Source: Bacillus pseudomycoides (lineage in GTDB: Bacteria > Bacillota > Bacilli > Bacillales > Bacillaceae_G). Taken from it: a DNA stretch of 64,000 nucleotides. The translations under genes and the position numbers were made by a program. Below the pieces are notes generated by a model that saw only the letters and a program-made list of their open reading frames with translations, did not search any database and had not been told where the DNA came from. Below are positions 55,162-64,000 of the stretch, piece by piece (within the stretch, counting starts at the first letter, position 1; each line of letters starts with the position of its first letter). The stretch lies in assembly GCF_022811845.1 (NCBI RefSeq), contig NZ_CP064267.1, positions 186,001 to 250,000 of the forward strand, read 5' to 3'.

Positions 55162-58100
55162 ATGAGAGAAGAACAAACAAGTAATATTCCACAACCCAAA
55201 ACATATGGACCACTAGGCAACTACCCTCTATTCGACATGAGTCAACCTACTATTTCTTTTTGCGAGATGGCGAAAGAATATGGGCCAATATTTCGGTTGA
55301 CTGCTCCAGGTTTTAAAACAATATGTATCTCTGAACACAAACTTGTAACGGAAGTCTGTGATATCAATCGTTTTGATAAACATGTCGCAAATGATATGGT
55401 GCATGTACGCAAATTTACGGGGGATGGTCTGTTTACGAGTAAAACATCGGAGCCAAACTGGCGAAAAGCCCATAATATATTGCTGCCAACATTCAGCCAA
55501 CAAGCCATGAAGGGATATCATACCATGATGTTAGACATCGCTTCGCAGCTGATTCAGAAATGGGCTCGGTTGAATCACGATAGTGATCATATCGATGTAC
55601 CGGGAGACATGACCCGCCTTACTTTGGATACGATCGGTCTTTGTGGTTTTAACTACCGATTTAATAGTTTTTATAAAGAAAAACATGATCCATTTATCGA
55701 CAGCATGGTACGTGCACTTGACGAAGCTATGCATAAAATTGCCCGATCGAAGGGCCTGGATACTCTGATGATTAGAAAAAACAGACAATTCCAAGATGAT
55801 ATACAAAGCATGTTTTCGTTGGTAGATAAAATTATTAAAGAGCGGAAGGCTAATGGAAATAATGGAGAGATAGATCTGCTGGCCCGCATGTTAAACAGTA
55901 AAGACCCTGAGACCGGGGAAGTGTTGGATGATGAGAATATCCGATACCAAATTATTACTTTCTTAATTGCTGGGCATGAAACAACAAGTGGTTTATTATC
56001 CTTTACGACTTATTTTTTACTGAAACATCCGGAAGTTCTGAAGAAAGCATACGAAGAAGTGGATCAGGTCCTCGGTGATTCCACTCCATCTTATAAACAA
56101 GTGCTAAACCTCAAATACATTCGCATGATTCTAAACGAGGCCATACGGTTATGGCCGACCGCTCCATCTTTTGATGTGTATCCAAAGGAGGATACTATAA
56201 TCGGCGGACAGTATCATGTGAAAAAAGGTGAAGGGTTGACCGTGCTTCTTCCCGCGCTTCATCGGGATAAAGAAGTGTGGGGAGAGGATGCAGAAGAATT
56301 CCGTCCGGAACGTTTCGCAGACCCTTCCAAAGTACCAAATCATGCATATAAACCATTTGGGAATGGTCAACGTGCTTGTATCGGTATGCAGTTCGCACTT
56401 TATGAAGCTACGCTTGTGCTTGGAATGATTCTTCAAAAGTTGGAATTAATTGATTCTGAAAACTATCAGTTGAAGATTAAGCAATCATTGACCATAAAAC
56501 CAGAAAATTTCAGAATTAGAGTTAAATTAAGAGAAGGGAAGGAAGTCGCACCTTTACTGAATCTTCCGTTAGATGATGAAAAGGAGAATGAAGAAAAGAA
56601 GAAAGTGACTTCTCAATATTCAAAACAAGAAGTACTTGAAGGTGCTGAAAACGTACCTCTGCTTGTATTATATGGTTCAAATCTAGGAAGAGCGGAAGAG
56701 TTCGCTAGGAAGCTCGCAGACCATGCAAGGTTACTGGGCTTCCAGAGCGATGTGAGAACAGTAAATGATTATATCGGAAAGTTACCTAAAGAAGGTGCGG
56801 TACTCATTGTAACTTCTTCATATAATGGTCAACCTCCTGAGAATGCCGCTCAGTTCGTAAAATGGCTGGAACAAGCAAGCGCAGAGGAATGTACAGGGAT
56901 CAGGTATGCAGTTTTTGGTTGCGGAGATCGAAATTGGGCGAATACTTACCAGAGTGTTCCGAAATTTATTGACAAAGAGCTTGAACTGAAAGGTGCCATA
57001 AGGTATACCGAAAGAGGAGAGGCTGACGCTGGAGGAGATTTCGAGAATGATTTTGCCCAATGGCAAAAGAACATGTGGAAGGATGTCTCGAATGTTTTTG
57101 GCCTAAAGATGAAAGAGGGAACAGAAACAGTGTCTCATCAATCATCGCTTTCCGTTCAGTTGATTTCAGGTCCTCATGCTAATCCAATCGTTCAAAAAAA
57201 CGAAGCTGTTTATGCAACGGTGATTGCTAGCAGGGAGCTTCAGTCATCTGAAAGTGAGCGGAGCACTCGACATATTGAGATAGCCTTGCCGGAAGGAGTT
57301 ACTTATCAAGTAGGAGATCACCTTGGAGTACTGCCAAGTAACAGCCGAAAAAATGTCAACCGAATTTTAAAACGTTTTAGATTAAACGAGAAGGATCAAG
57401 TCATTCTGAGTACAAGTGGAAGCAGTACAGCTCATCTTCCTTTGGACCGTCCTGTTAGTTTATTTGACCTTCTTAGCCATAGTGTTGAGATTCAAGAAGC
57501 GGCAACTCGAGCTCAAATACGAGAATTGGCAAGATTTACAGTTTGTCCTCCTCATAAATACGAATTGGAAGCATTATTGGAAGATGGAGTTTATCAGGAC
57601 CAAATACTAAAGAAACACATTTCAATGTTGGATCTTCTTGAAAAGTATGAAGCGTGTGAAATCCCGTTTGAACGCTTTTTAGAACTTCTCCCTGCACTCA
57701 AACCGCGTTACTATTCTATTTCAAGTTCTCCACTCGTTGCACAAGATCGTCTAAGTATTACGGTCGGTGTTGTTAGTGGACCTGCATGGAGTGGACAAGG
57801 AGAATATAAAGGTGTCGCATCTAATTATTTAGCTCAGCGTCACAATGAAGATGAGATTACTTGTTTTATTAGAACGCCAGAATCCCGTTTTCAGTTACCT
57901 GAAGATCCAGAAAAACCAATTATCATGGTTGGACCAGGTACTGGAGTTGCACCATTCCGTGGATTCTTACAAACGCGTCGTGTTCAAAAGCAAAAAGGTG
58001 TTAACTTAGGGGAAGCGCATCTGTATTTCGGTTGTCGTCATCCTGAAAAAGATTATCTCTATCGTACAGAACTAGAAAATGATGAAAAAGATGGCTTAAT

Positions 58101-58377
58101 ATCTTTACACACAGCTTTTTCTCGCTCGGAAGGACATCCAAAAACATATGTACAGCACTTAATGAAACAAGATGGAGCGAATTTAATTTCGTTATTAGAT
58201 AACGGTGCCCACCTTTATATATGTGGTGATGGAAGCCGAATGGCACCGGATGTAGAAGATACTCTTTGTCACGCATATCAAGAAATGCATGGAGTCAGTG
58301 AACAAGAGGCAAGAAATTGGTTGGATCAGTTACAACATGAAGGACGATACGGAAAAGATGTTTGGGCTGGAATCTGA
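55162..58377 (+). CDS. CYP102-type self-sufficient P450 (bifunctional P450/NADPH reductase)
   Basis: 1071 residues; the ATG at 55162 is 6 bases after AGGAGG and is preferred over 55156. The haem domain carries FLIAGHETTSG (I helix, about 268), the ExxR helix in LNEAIRLWP and FGNGQRACIGMQF (Cys ligand near 402). It is followed by an FMN flavodoxin domain (VLYGSNLGRAEEFARKLAD, VLIVTSSYNGQPPENA) and an FAD/NADPH reductase (RYYSISSSPL, GVASNYLA, MVGPGTGVAPFRGFL, YICGDGSRM). This is the full P450 BM3 layout, hydroxylating fatty acids near the chain end using NADPH. Controlled by the divergent TetR. Confidence 0.97.
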   Translation: MREEQTSNIPQPKTYGPLGNYPLFDMSQPTISFCEMAKEYGPIFRLTAPGFKTICISEHKLVTEVCDINRFDKHVANDMVHVRKFTGDGLFTSKTSEPNWRKAHNILLPTFSQQAMKGYHTMMLDIASQLIQKWARLNHDSDHIDVPGDMTRLTLDTIGLCGFNYRFNSFYKEKHDPFIDSMVRALDEAMHKIARSKGLDTLMIRKNRQFQDDIQSMFSLVDKIIKERKANGNNGEIDLLARMLNSKDPETGEVLDDENIRYQIITFLIAGHETTSGLLSFTTYFLLKHPEVLKKAYEEVDQVLGDSTPSYKQVLNLKYIRMILNEAIRLWPTAPSFDVYPKEDTIIGGQYHVKKGEGLTVLLPALHRDKEVWGEDAEEFRPERFADPSKVPNHAYKPFGNGQRACIGMQFALYEATLVLGMILQKLELIDSENYQLKIKQSLTIKPENFRIRVKLREGKEVAPLLNLPLDDEKENEEKKKVTSQYSKQEVLEGAENVPLLVLYGSNLGRAEEFARKLADHARLLGFQSDVRTVNDYIGKLPKEGAVLIVTSSYNGQPPENAAQFVKWLEQASAEECTGIRYAVFGCGDRNWANTYQSVPKFIDKELELKGAIRYTERGEADAGGDFENDFAQWQKNMWKDVSNVFGLKMKEGTETVSHQSSLSVQLISGPHANPIVQKNEAVYATVIASRELQSSESERSTRHIEIALPEGVTYQVGDHLGVLPSNSRKNVNRILKRFRLNEKDQVILSTSGSSTAHLPLDRPVSLFDLLSHSVEIQEAATRAQIRELARFTVCPPHKYELEALLEDGVYQDQILKKHISMLDLLEKYEACEIPFERFLELLPALKPRYYSISSSPLVAQDRLSITVGVVSGPAWSGQGEYKGVASNYLAQRHNEDEITCFIRTPESRFQLPEDPEKPIIMVGPGTGVAPFRGFLQTRRVQKQKGVNLGEAHLYFGCRHPEKDYLYRTELENDEKDGLISLHTAFSRSEGHPKTYVQHLMKQDGANLISLLDNGAHLYICGDGSRMAPDVEDTLCHAYQEMHGVSEQEARNWLDQLQHEGRYGKDVWAGI

Positions 58378-58388
58378 ATTTGGGTAAC

Positions 58389-58421
58389 TTTTCCCATCCC
58401 CTGAGAAGGGGGATGGGGGAA
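58389..58421. terminator. GC-rich hairpin between CYP102 and the dehydrogenase gene
   Basis: TTTTCCCATCCCC / GGGGATGGGGGAAAA around TGAGAAG. It lacks a T tract beyond the stem but is strong enough to pause or end transcription. Confidence 0.6.
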
Positions 58422-58473
58422 AACACCCAATTTATACTCACTTTTACAGGTTACTATTTTAGGAGGACTAATC

Positions 58474-59913
58474 ATGACAACTAGCAATACGTACAAATTT
58501 TATGTAAACGGAGAATGGAGAGAAAGCTCTTCAGGAGAAATAATCGACATTCCATCTCCATACTTACACGAAGTAATTGGTCAAGTACAAGCAATTACTC
58601 GCGGAGAAGTAGATGAAGCAATTGCATCTGCAAAAGAAGCTCAAAAATCATGGGCTGAAGCTTCCCTACAAGATCGCGCAAAATATTTATATAAATGGGC
58701 TGATGAGCTCGTAAATATGCAAGATGAAATTGCCGATATCATTATGAAAGAAGTTGGTAAAGGATATAAAGATGCAAAGAAAGAAGTTGTTCGTACAGCT
58801 GACTTTATTCGTTACACAGTTGACGAAGCACTTCACATGCACGGAGAAAGCATGATGGGGGATAGCTTCCCTGGCGGATCTAAATCTAAACTTGCGATTA
58901 TCCAACGCGCACCACTTGGTGTTGTATTAGCAATCTCACCATTTAACTACCCAGTAAACTTATCTGCTGCAAAACTTGCACCAGCACTTATTATGGGTAA
59001 CGCGGTTATCTTTAAACCTGCAACACAAGGCGCAATTAGCGGTATTAAAATGGTTGAAGCACTTTATAAAGCAGGTCTTCCAAAAGGACTTGTAAATGTA
59101 GTTACAGGACGTGGTTCTGTAATTGGTGACTACTTAGTAGAGCATGCTGGCATCGATATGGTATCGTTCACAGGTGGTACAAATACAGGTAAACACTTAG
59201 CGAAAAAAGCTGCGATGATTCCACTTGTATTAGAGCTTGGTGGTAAAGACCCTGGTATCGTTCGTGAAGATGCTGACCTAGAGGAAGCTGCGAAACATAT
59301 CGTAAGCGGTGCATTCTCATACTCTGGTCAACGTTGTACAGCAATTAAGCGCGTGCTTGTGCATGAAAATGTAGCAGACGAACTTGTTAGCTTATTAAAA
59401 GATCAAGTGGCTGAATTAACTGTTGGTTCTCCAGAACAAGACAGCACAATCGTTCCATTAATCGACGATAAATCTGCTGATTTCGTTCAAGGTTTAGTTG
59501 ACGATGCGGTAGAAAAAGGTGCAACAATCGTAATCGGTAACAAACGTGAGCGCAACTTAATTTACCCAACATTAATTGACGATGTAACAGAAGACATGAA
59601 AGTTGCTTGGGAAGAGCCATTCGGTCCAATCCTTCCAATCATCCGTGTTTCTTCTGATGAACAAGCAATTGAAATTGCGAACAAATCAGATTTCGGTCTG
59701 CAAGCAAGTGTCTTCACAAAAGACATTAATAAAGCATTTGCAATTGCTAACAAAATTGACACTGGTTCCGTTCAAATTAACGGACGTACAGAGCGCGGTC
59801 CTGACCACTTCCCATTCATCGGTGTAAAAGGTTCTGGTATGGGAGCACAAGGTATTCATAAGAGCCTTGAATCTATGACACGTGAAAAAGTAACTGTATT
59901 AAACTTAGTTTAA
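58474..59913 (+). CDS. gapN: NADP-dependent non-phosphorylating glyceraldehyde-3-phosphate dehydrogenase
   Basis: 479 residues, the length of Bacillus GapN. Motifs of the aldehyde dehydrogenase superfamily: LGVVLAISPFNYPVNL, FKPATQG, FTGGTNTGKHLAKKA, VLELGGKDPG (Glu near 254) and SGQRCTAIKRVLVHE (Cys near 288), with the family-typical VQINGRTERGPDHFPF. It oxidises glyceraldehyde-3-phosphate to 3-phosphoglycerate, making NADPH. Codon use is strongly biased as in highly expressed genes, unlike its neighbours. It could supply NADPH to the P450 upstream. ATG follows AGGAGGACTAATC. Confidence 0.92.
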   Translation: MTTSNTYKFYVNGEWRESSSGEIIDIPSPYLHEVIGQVQAITRGEVDEAIASAKEAQKSWAEASLQDRAKYLYKWADELVNMQDEIADIIMKEVGKGYKDAKKEVVRTADFIRYTVDEALHMHGESMMGDSFPGGSKSKLAIIQRAPLGVVLAISPFNYPVNLSAAKLAPALIMGNAVIFKPATQGAISGIKMVEALYKAGLPKGLVNVVTGRGSVIGDYLVEHAGIDMVSFTGGTNTGKHLAKKAAMIPLVLELGGKDPGIVREDADLEEAAKHIVSGAFSYSGQRCTAIKRVLVHENVADELVSLLKDQVAELTVGSPEQDSTIVPLIDDKSADFVQGLVDDAVEKGATIVIGNKRERNLIYPTLIDDVTEDMKVAWEEPFGPILPIIRVSSDEQAIEIANKSDFGLQASVFTKDINKAFAIANKIDTGSVQINGRTERGPDHFPFIGVKGSGMGAQGIHKSLESMTREKVTVLNLV

Positions 59914-59920
59914 TATTACA

Positions 59921-59957
59921 AAAAGAAGCTAATCTAAAATTTAGATTAGCTTCTTTA
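59921..59957. terminator. Terminator of gapN
   Basis: AAAGAAGCTAATCTAAA / TTTAGATTAGCTTCTTT, 17-bp stem with a one-base loop region. It abuts the duplicated tetR fragment. Confidence 0.9.
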
Positions 59958-60118
59958 TCCCTATAATGTGAGTGAAATGTTGCCCGATTAATGAGGACCT
60001 CATCTGTGATGTCTTGAATGGTAATAGCATCGTATCCCTTTTCCGCTATCAGTTTGATAAAAGCATCATATATAAATTTCTCTGTCCGAATAATCCGCAG
60101 ATCTGCTTTTTTCAACAT
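59953..60118 (-). pseudogene. Duplicated 5' part of the tetR gene
   Basis: The minus strand encodes LKKADLRIIRTEKFIYDAFI ... ITDEVLINRATFHSHYRD, 53 codons nearly identical to the regulator at 54347-54961, and then runs into the gapN terminator. It ends within the helix-turn-helix domain, so it is not functional, although a short HTH peptide could be made. Confidence 0.88.
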
Positions 60119-60316
60119 CTTATACCTCCCTGTTCGTTATTGTTATTATACACAACAGATTTCATCCTTTTGTTTCTTATCGTACATTCATGCCTTAAAT
60201 GTAAATTGAATTGTGTAGTAAAAACGATATAATTACACTATAAACAACACGCTTTTATTATAAACTACACATTGTTCGTTATCTATCTTTTCGTTGAACG
60301 AATACTAGGAGGAATA
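60119..60316 (+). promoter_or_regulatory. Duplicated tetR/P450 promoter-operator region
   Basis: Bases 60119-60316 match 54962-55160 closely, including the Shine-Dalgarno CTAGGAGGA. The 10-bp operator has drifted (AACAACACG ... CACATTGTT), keeping AACAA and TTGTT at the edges. It now drives the permease gene, so the same TetR may control both P450 and permease. Confidence 0.75.
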
Positions 60317-60323
60317 ATTTTAA

Positions 60324-61505
60324 ATGCTTACAATAAAGCAATTTTTCAAACAAAAGATGGTTCTAGGTGGCTTGTTAGGCATTATGGCTGCTGTTATCAT
60401 CGCTAGTTTTGCTTTTATGGGATCAACTGTTAATCCTGTACCTAAAAACTTGCCGATCGCTATAGTAATACAGGATACAGGTGTGAACTTACCAGGACAA
60501 AGAAGTGTAAATTTAGGAGATGAAATAAAAGAGCAAGTCCTGAAAAATAAGCAAAGCACAATTAAATGGACGTTTTTACAATCGAAAAAAGATGCATTGC
60601 AAGGGATGAAGGATAAGAAGTATTACGCTGCCATTGTGTTTCCACCAGAAATATCCCAGCAACTTGTATCGCTGACCACACCTAAGGGACAACAAACTGA
60701 GGTGCAAGTCTTGGTGAATCAAGGAATGAACTATAATGCCGCAATGGTTTCGAGCCAAATGATTGATAAGCTCATTGGAGGGATAAATGAAAATATCCGT
60801 AATACCTTGCTTGATCAGCTTTCACAAAGAAATATGACACTAACAACTGAACAGGCAAAGTTATTAGCAAGCCCATTACTTGTTAAAACGGAGTTGATTC
60901 ATCCAGTTCAATCACATACAGGAAATGGAAATATCCCTGCTATGATGACACAAGTTTTATGGTTTACTATTCTTATCAGTTCATTAATTTTATTTATGGC
61001 TGTCCAAAAGTTTACAAACGGACGTATGACAGGAAAATTAGTCCTATCACAGATTCTTGCAGGTTCTGTTTTCGTGATAGTAATTGCAAGTTTAATTCTT
61101 TTCATTGCTCATACTATACTCGGGGTAAACATACCAAACCAAGGAGAAATTTTCTTATTATTACTTTTCTTTGGCTTTATGTTCTTTCTTTTGCAAAGTG
61201 CAGTACTCAACTGGATTGGGCGTCTAGGGGTACCAATATTAATGCTAGTCTTCTTCTTTTCTATGCCAATCTTATCATTGGCACACGAATTTCTTCCGGA
61301 TATGACAAAATATTGGTTATATTCTTGGACCCCTCTTAAATACAGTGTAGAAGCATTGCGTAGCAGTTTCTTCTTTGAAGGGTACGGAATAGGATCAAAT
61401 GTTCAGACGATGGGGCTTATTGGACTTGTATCTCTTATAATTATGACACTGTCTGTATTCAAAAAAGATAAACAAAAAGGTTCTTTATCTACTGCATCAG
61501 TATAG
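60324..61505 (+). CDS. ABC-2 type permease, YhgE/Pip-like
   Basis: 393 residues; ATG after AGGAGGAATAATTTTAA. One N-terminal membrane span (about 12-34), an extracellular domain of about 190 residues (LPIAIVIQDTGVNLPGQR, KKYYAAIVFPPEISQQL), and six spans at the C-terminus (VLWFTILISSLILFMAVQ, IFLLLLFFGFMFFLLQS). This is the ABC-2 exporter layout found in YhgE/Pip and YfiM-like proteins. No ATPase gene is adjacent. The promoter is a copy of that of CYP102, suggesting export of a compound that also induces the P450. Confidence 0.83.
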   Translation: MLTIKQFFKQKMVLGGLLGIMAAVIIASFAFMGSTVNPVPKNLPIAIVIQDTGVNLPGQRSVNLGDEIKEQVLKNKQSTIKWTFLQSKKDALQGMKDKKYYAAIVFPPEISQQLVSLTTPKGQQTEVQVLVNQGMNYNAAMVSSQMIDKLIGGINENIRNTLLDQLSQRNMTLTTEQAKLLASPLLVKTELIHPVQSHTGNGNIPAMMTQVLWFTILISSLILFMAVQKFTNGRMTGKLVLSQILAGSVFVIVIASLILFIAHTILGVNIPNQGEIFLLLLFFGFMFFLLQSAVLNWIGRLGVPILMLVFFFSMPILSLAHEFLPDMTKYWLYSWTPLKYSVEALRSSFFFEGYGIGSNVQTMGLIGLVSLIIMTLSVFKKDKQKGSLSTASV

Positions 61506-61803
61506 AGGAAGTAAATCTATAGTCAAAAAGATACAAGGGTTTCCCTTATATCTTTTTGGCTTTCATGCGCTCGACTTTATTCAGCATCATTAAAAGGGAA
61601 CTGGAATATCATAAAATTCCGGTTATCGAACAATAAATTAGCGAAAACTTGAAGAAACGAGTCTTAGAAACTCCATAATTTATTAATCTATTACATTTTA
61701 TGTAAATGATATGATGAGCTAGGGCAGCAACCCTATGATTATCCCTAATAGAAACGTTAGGTTACAGCTTCCATATACGAATCCTATATTTAAGAAAGAA
61801 TAG
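61506..61803. other. Intergenic region with a terminator
   Basis: A terminator at 61523-61559 (CAAAAAGATACAAGGG / CCCTTATATCTTTTTGG) ends the permease transcript. The rest carries nothing clear beyond the start region of cls. Confidence 0.6.
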
Positions 61804-63348
61804 GTGAATTTTATAAAGATGAAAAATCCTAAAGTTCAATTATTATTTGTATTTACACTTGTCTCTATCGTTCTCTTTCTGTTGGATACATCCATTATCT
61901 CACTATACAACTTTGTCGATGTACTATGGTCTATCACAATAGTAGGAATTGCCTTCATTATTTTTATCGAAAACCGTTCTCCACAAAGTACTTTAGCATG
62001 GTTTTTAGTATTAGCACTTCTTCCTGTTGTTGGTGTACTTTTGTACGCTCTTTTTGGCCGAAGTCGTTGGAGAAGAAAAAAGCATCTACATCGTTCAGAA
62101 GAACAAAGAAAATTATTCCGTGAGATTTTAGAAGGAAAACGCCTAGATTTATCATTTACTTCCTCATTAAGTGAGCGCTCTACTTATTTAACACAGGTTG
62201 TACAAAAATTCGGTGGCGGTCCTGTTGCCAATAATACCACAACAAAACTTTTAACAAATGGGGATCAAACATTTACAAACATTATACAAGCTATTGAAAA
62301 TGCTACACATCATATACATATTCAATACTTTATTTATCGAGCAGATGAAATTGGTACAAAAATTCGAGATGCATTAATAAAGAAAGCAAAATCTGGTGTA
62401 ATTGTACGCTTTCTTTATGATGGGATCGGAAGCAATTTATTACGAAATCGTTTCTTACAACCCATGAAAGATGTAGGAATTGAGGTTGTGGCATTTGATC
62501 CCATTCGTTCGCCATGGCCACTTGAAACAGTAAATTATCGTAATCATCGTAAAATTGTCATTGTAGATGGCGAGATTGGTTTTACAGGTGGGCTCAATGT
62601 TGGCGATGAGTATCTTGGTCGTTCGAAAAAATTCCCAATTTGGCGTGATAGCCACTTAAGAATAGAAGGAAAGGCATTGTACAAATTACAAGCAGTATTC
62701 CTTGAGGATTGGCTCTATGCCTCTAGTAGTCTAAATACTTATTCTTGGAAGCAATTTATGAATACAAAGTACTTTCCAGGTAAAGAAAAGTATCATGCAG
62801 AAGGTGCTGTTCAAATTGTAGCAGGTGGACCAAGTTCAGATGATACAAACATTCGTAATACTTTACTTGCTGTTATAGGTTCTGCTAAGAAATCAATTTG
62901 GATCGCAACACCCTACTTCATCCCGGATCAAGAAACATTAACATTACTACGTTTAAGTGCAATGGCTGGAATAGATGTCCGCATTCTATATCCAGGTAAG
63001 AGAGATCGAATCATTAGTGATCAAGCATCTCAATCATACTTCACACCACTTCTAAAAGCCGGTGCTTCAATTTACAGCTATAAAGATGGTTTTGTGCACG
63101 CTAAAATTGTACTTGTAGATGATACAATTGCAACAATTGGCACAGCAAATATGGATGTCCGTAGCTTTGAACTAAATTATGAAATTATTAGCGTACTTTA
63201 TGAATCTAAGACAGTTCTTGATATTAAACGTGATTTTGAAGAGGACTTTAATCATTCAACTGAAATTCGCTGGAAATCATTTCAAAAACGTAGTATTCAA
63301 AAACGAATACTGGAATCCCTAATGCGTCTAATTTCTCCTTTATTATAA
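61804..63348 (+). CDS. cls: Cardiolipin synthase
   Basis: 514 residues from a GTG at 61804; an ATG at 61819 is an alternative start, and neither has a strong ribosome binding site. Two N-terminal membrane spans (about 13-33 and 38-80 with two hydrophobic stretches) precede two phospholipase D domains, each with HKD: NHRKIVIVDGEIGFTGG (about 247) and VHAKIVLVDDTIATIGTANM (about 432). It condenses two phosphatidylglycerol molecules to cardiolipin in the membrane. Stand-alone gene. Bacillus genomes have several such genes; this may be an accessory copy. Confidence 0.95.
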   Translation: MNFIKMKNPKVQLLFVFTLVSIVLFLLDTSIISLYNFVDVLWSITIVGIAFIIFIENRSPQSTLAWFLVLALLPVVGVLLYALFGRSRWRRKKHLHRSEEQRKLFREILEGKRLDLSFTSSLSERSTYLTQVVQKFGGGPVANNTTTKLLTNGDQTFTNIIQAIENATHHIHIQYFIYRADEIGTKIRDALIKKAKSGVIVRFLYDGIGSNLLRNRFLQPMKDVGIEVVAFDPIRSPWPLETVNYRNHRKIVIVDGEIGFTGGLNVGDEYLGRSKKFPIWRDSHLRIEGKALYKLQAVFLEDWLYASSSLNTYSWKQFMNTKYFPGKEKYHAEGAVQIVAGGPSSDDTNIRNTLLAVIGSAKKSIWIATPYFIPDQETLTLLRLSAMAGIDVRILYPGKRDRIISDQASQSYFTPLLKAGASIYSYKDGFVHAKIVLVDDTIATIGTANMDVRSFELNYEIISVLYESKTVLDIKRDFEEDFNHSTEIRWKSFQKRSIQKRILESLMRLISPLL

Positions 63349-63684
63349 TTCCGAAAAAAGTAATCTAAACAATAAAATGTACTCTATATTTTTAACAGTA
63401 ATCAAAAACTTTTAGTTTATAAGTTTTTTACAATACTTTTTGTTATTCCCCCTTTTCGAGGGGATGGACAAAAACACCATTAACGTACAAGAGTTAGTTA
63501 AATTGTGTCTAAATTATGTCTAAACGTACAAATTTCCTGAAATGATAGGGTGACCCCATACCCATCAACTTAAGAAGGAAAATAAAATGATCTTTCGTTC
63601 ATATGAACGAAAAAAACTTAAAATATTTTGTTTCCTTAAAAATGAACATACCAAATAAACCTAGATAGGTATCACTTTTAAAAA
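63349..63684. other. Intergenic region with IS end and palindrome
   Basis: Contains a GC-rich hairpin CCCC TTTTCGA GGGG near 63450, the IS231-type end (63557) and a perfect palindrome (63593-63612), which lies inside the element. Confidence 0.5.
63593..63612. repeat. Perfect 20-bp palindrome
   Basis: TTTCGTTCATATGAACGAAA is symmetrical throughout. It lies 17 bp inside the IS231-type end and could form a cruciform or bind a repressor. Confidence 0.7.
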
Positions 63685-64000
63685 TTATGCTGCTTTCTTT
63701 TGTTTTCCAAGTCCACTATACTCATAGACCACACCCATAATATCAAAAACTGTCTTTTTCTCATATCTATGAGATTTCCGTCCATTCTTCTCTAGGAGGT
63801 GGAATAGGCGGATTAGAATCTTTGTCATTTCTATGGTGCTTTGTCGTATAGCTTGATACAATAGGTGTAAATGATCTTGAATCATTCCAATCGCTTTATA
63901 TTCTTTTAATTCTCTTTTCTTCTTTTTCAAAAGAAGTTGACGCATTTTAAACATAGTAGAGGAGCACAGGAAGATAGCGATTAGCTTTCCATATAATTGG
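63685..64000 (-). CDS. IS231-type (IS4 family) transposase, C-terminal part
   Basis: The frame is open to the window edge (YGKLIAIFLCSSTMFKMRQL), so the M at 63954 is internal. The visible 105 residues include LLLKKKKRELKEYKAIGMIQ and ILIRLFHLLEKNGRKSHRYE, the basic C-terminus of IS231-like transposases. The catalytic YREK region is expected just outside. It ends GLGKQKKAA. Confidence 0.82.
   Translation of the reverse strand, partial: QLYGKLIAIFLCSSTMFKMRQLLLKKKKRELKEYKAIGMIQDHLHLLYQAIRQSTIEMTKILIRLFHLLEKNGRKSHRYEKKTVFDIMGVVYEYSGLGKQKKAA

Larger units (their letters stand above)
63557..64000. mobile_element. IS231-type (IS4 family) element, partly outside the window
   Basis: The end CATACCCATCAACTTAAGAA (63557-63576) fits IS231-type terminal repeats, and the minus-strand transposase (63685-64000) has its C-terminus toward this end. 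The other end is beyond the window. Confidence 0.75.

Noticed and set aside
55228..58276. Several minus-strand frames under CYP102
   Set aside because: All are antisense to strongly conserved P450/reductase sequence and none has start signals.

Overview
This window looks like accessory DNA of a Bacillus cereus-group bacterium, probably a large plasmid or a heavily remodelled chromosomal island. The reasons are low GC content, two perfect PlcR boxes (TATGNANNNNTNCATA), IS231-type, IS240/IS6-type and IS605/TnpB elements, a Rap-Phr pair, an AbrB paralogue, and a CYP102 (P450 BM3-type) gene. No replication initiator or rRNA is visible, so plasmid versus chromosome cannot be settled here. The window cuts genes at both edges.

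Layout. 0-3.5 kb: a partial gene, a large secreted phosphodiester-glycosidase-like protein and a YkgJ-type Cys-cluster protein. 4.0-8.0 kb: a 3.3 kb element bounded by about 61 bp inverted repeats, with three overlapping transposition genes (transposase broken by a stop) and a DUF1203 gene; PlcR boxes lie on both sides, one driving a small secreted protein. 8.4-9.9 kb: an IS605-type element with a frameshifted tnpB. 10-11.6 kb: a WD40-like protein. 11.8-13.8 kb: gene tails (hsdS, DinB) and a broken copy of an annealing-protein gene. 15-17 kb: a tRNA-like RNA inside a hairpin, then a WXG100-EndoU toxin with its probable immunity gene. 17.5-19.1 kb: a resolvase with its res site, and an IS240-type element. 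19.7-23 kb: decayed defence genes (KHG-motif protein, HsdR/HsdS, Mrr). 23.5-25.2 kb: RadC-like and RecT/Bet-like proteins. 25.7-28 kb: NERD helicase, ATPase tail and PtuB-like HNH, apparently joined by a deletion. 28.9-30.4 kb: Rap phosphatase with an unusual repeat-bearing Phr precursor.

30.8-34.2 kb: an S1-domain gene coupled to a winged-helix gene, then a TetR and a secreted peptidoglycan-binding protein. 34.4-40.5 kb: arrays of a short transposon-end-like motif, a hydrolase pseudogene, a TnpB relic with its RNA end, an SDR gene, a CPBP protease relic and an HD hydrolase. 40.5-43.4 kb: an SF1 helicase interrupted by one stop. 43.7-48.7 kb: GNAT, membrane proteins, AbrB, a frameshifted HNH gene and an Rpn nuclease gene followed by two shortened copies. 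49-53.9 kb: an S9 peptidase and a two-component system. 54.3-63.3 kb: TetR, CYP102, GapN-type dehydrogenase, an ABC-2 permease behind a duplicated tetR/operator region, and cardiolipin synthase. The window ends inside an IS231-type transposase.

How the parts fit. The best-supported working units are the EndoU toxin-immunity pair, Rap-Phr, the two-component system and the TetR-CYP102-permease regulon. The middle reads as a graveyard of restriction and defence genes cut up by mobile elements. At least ten genes are broken by a single base change or stop, several in homopolymer runs, so sequencing error should be excluded before individual breaks are interpreted.
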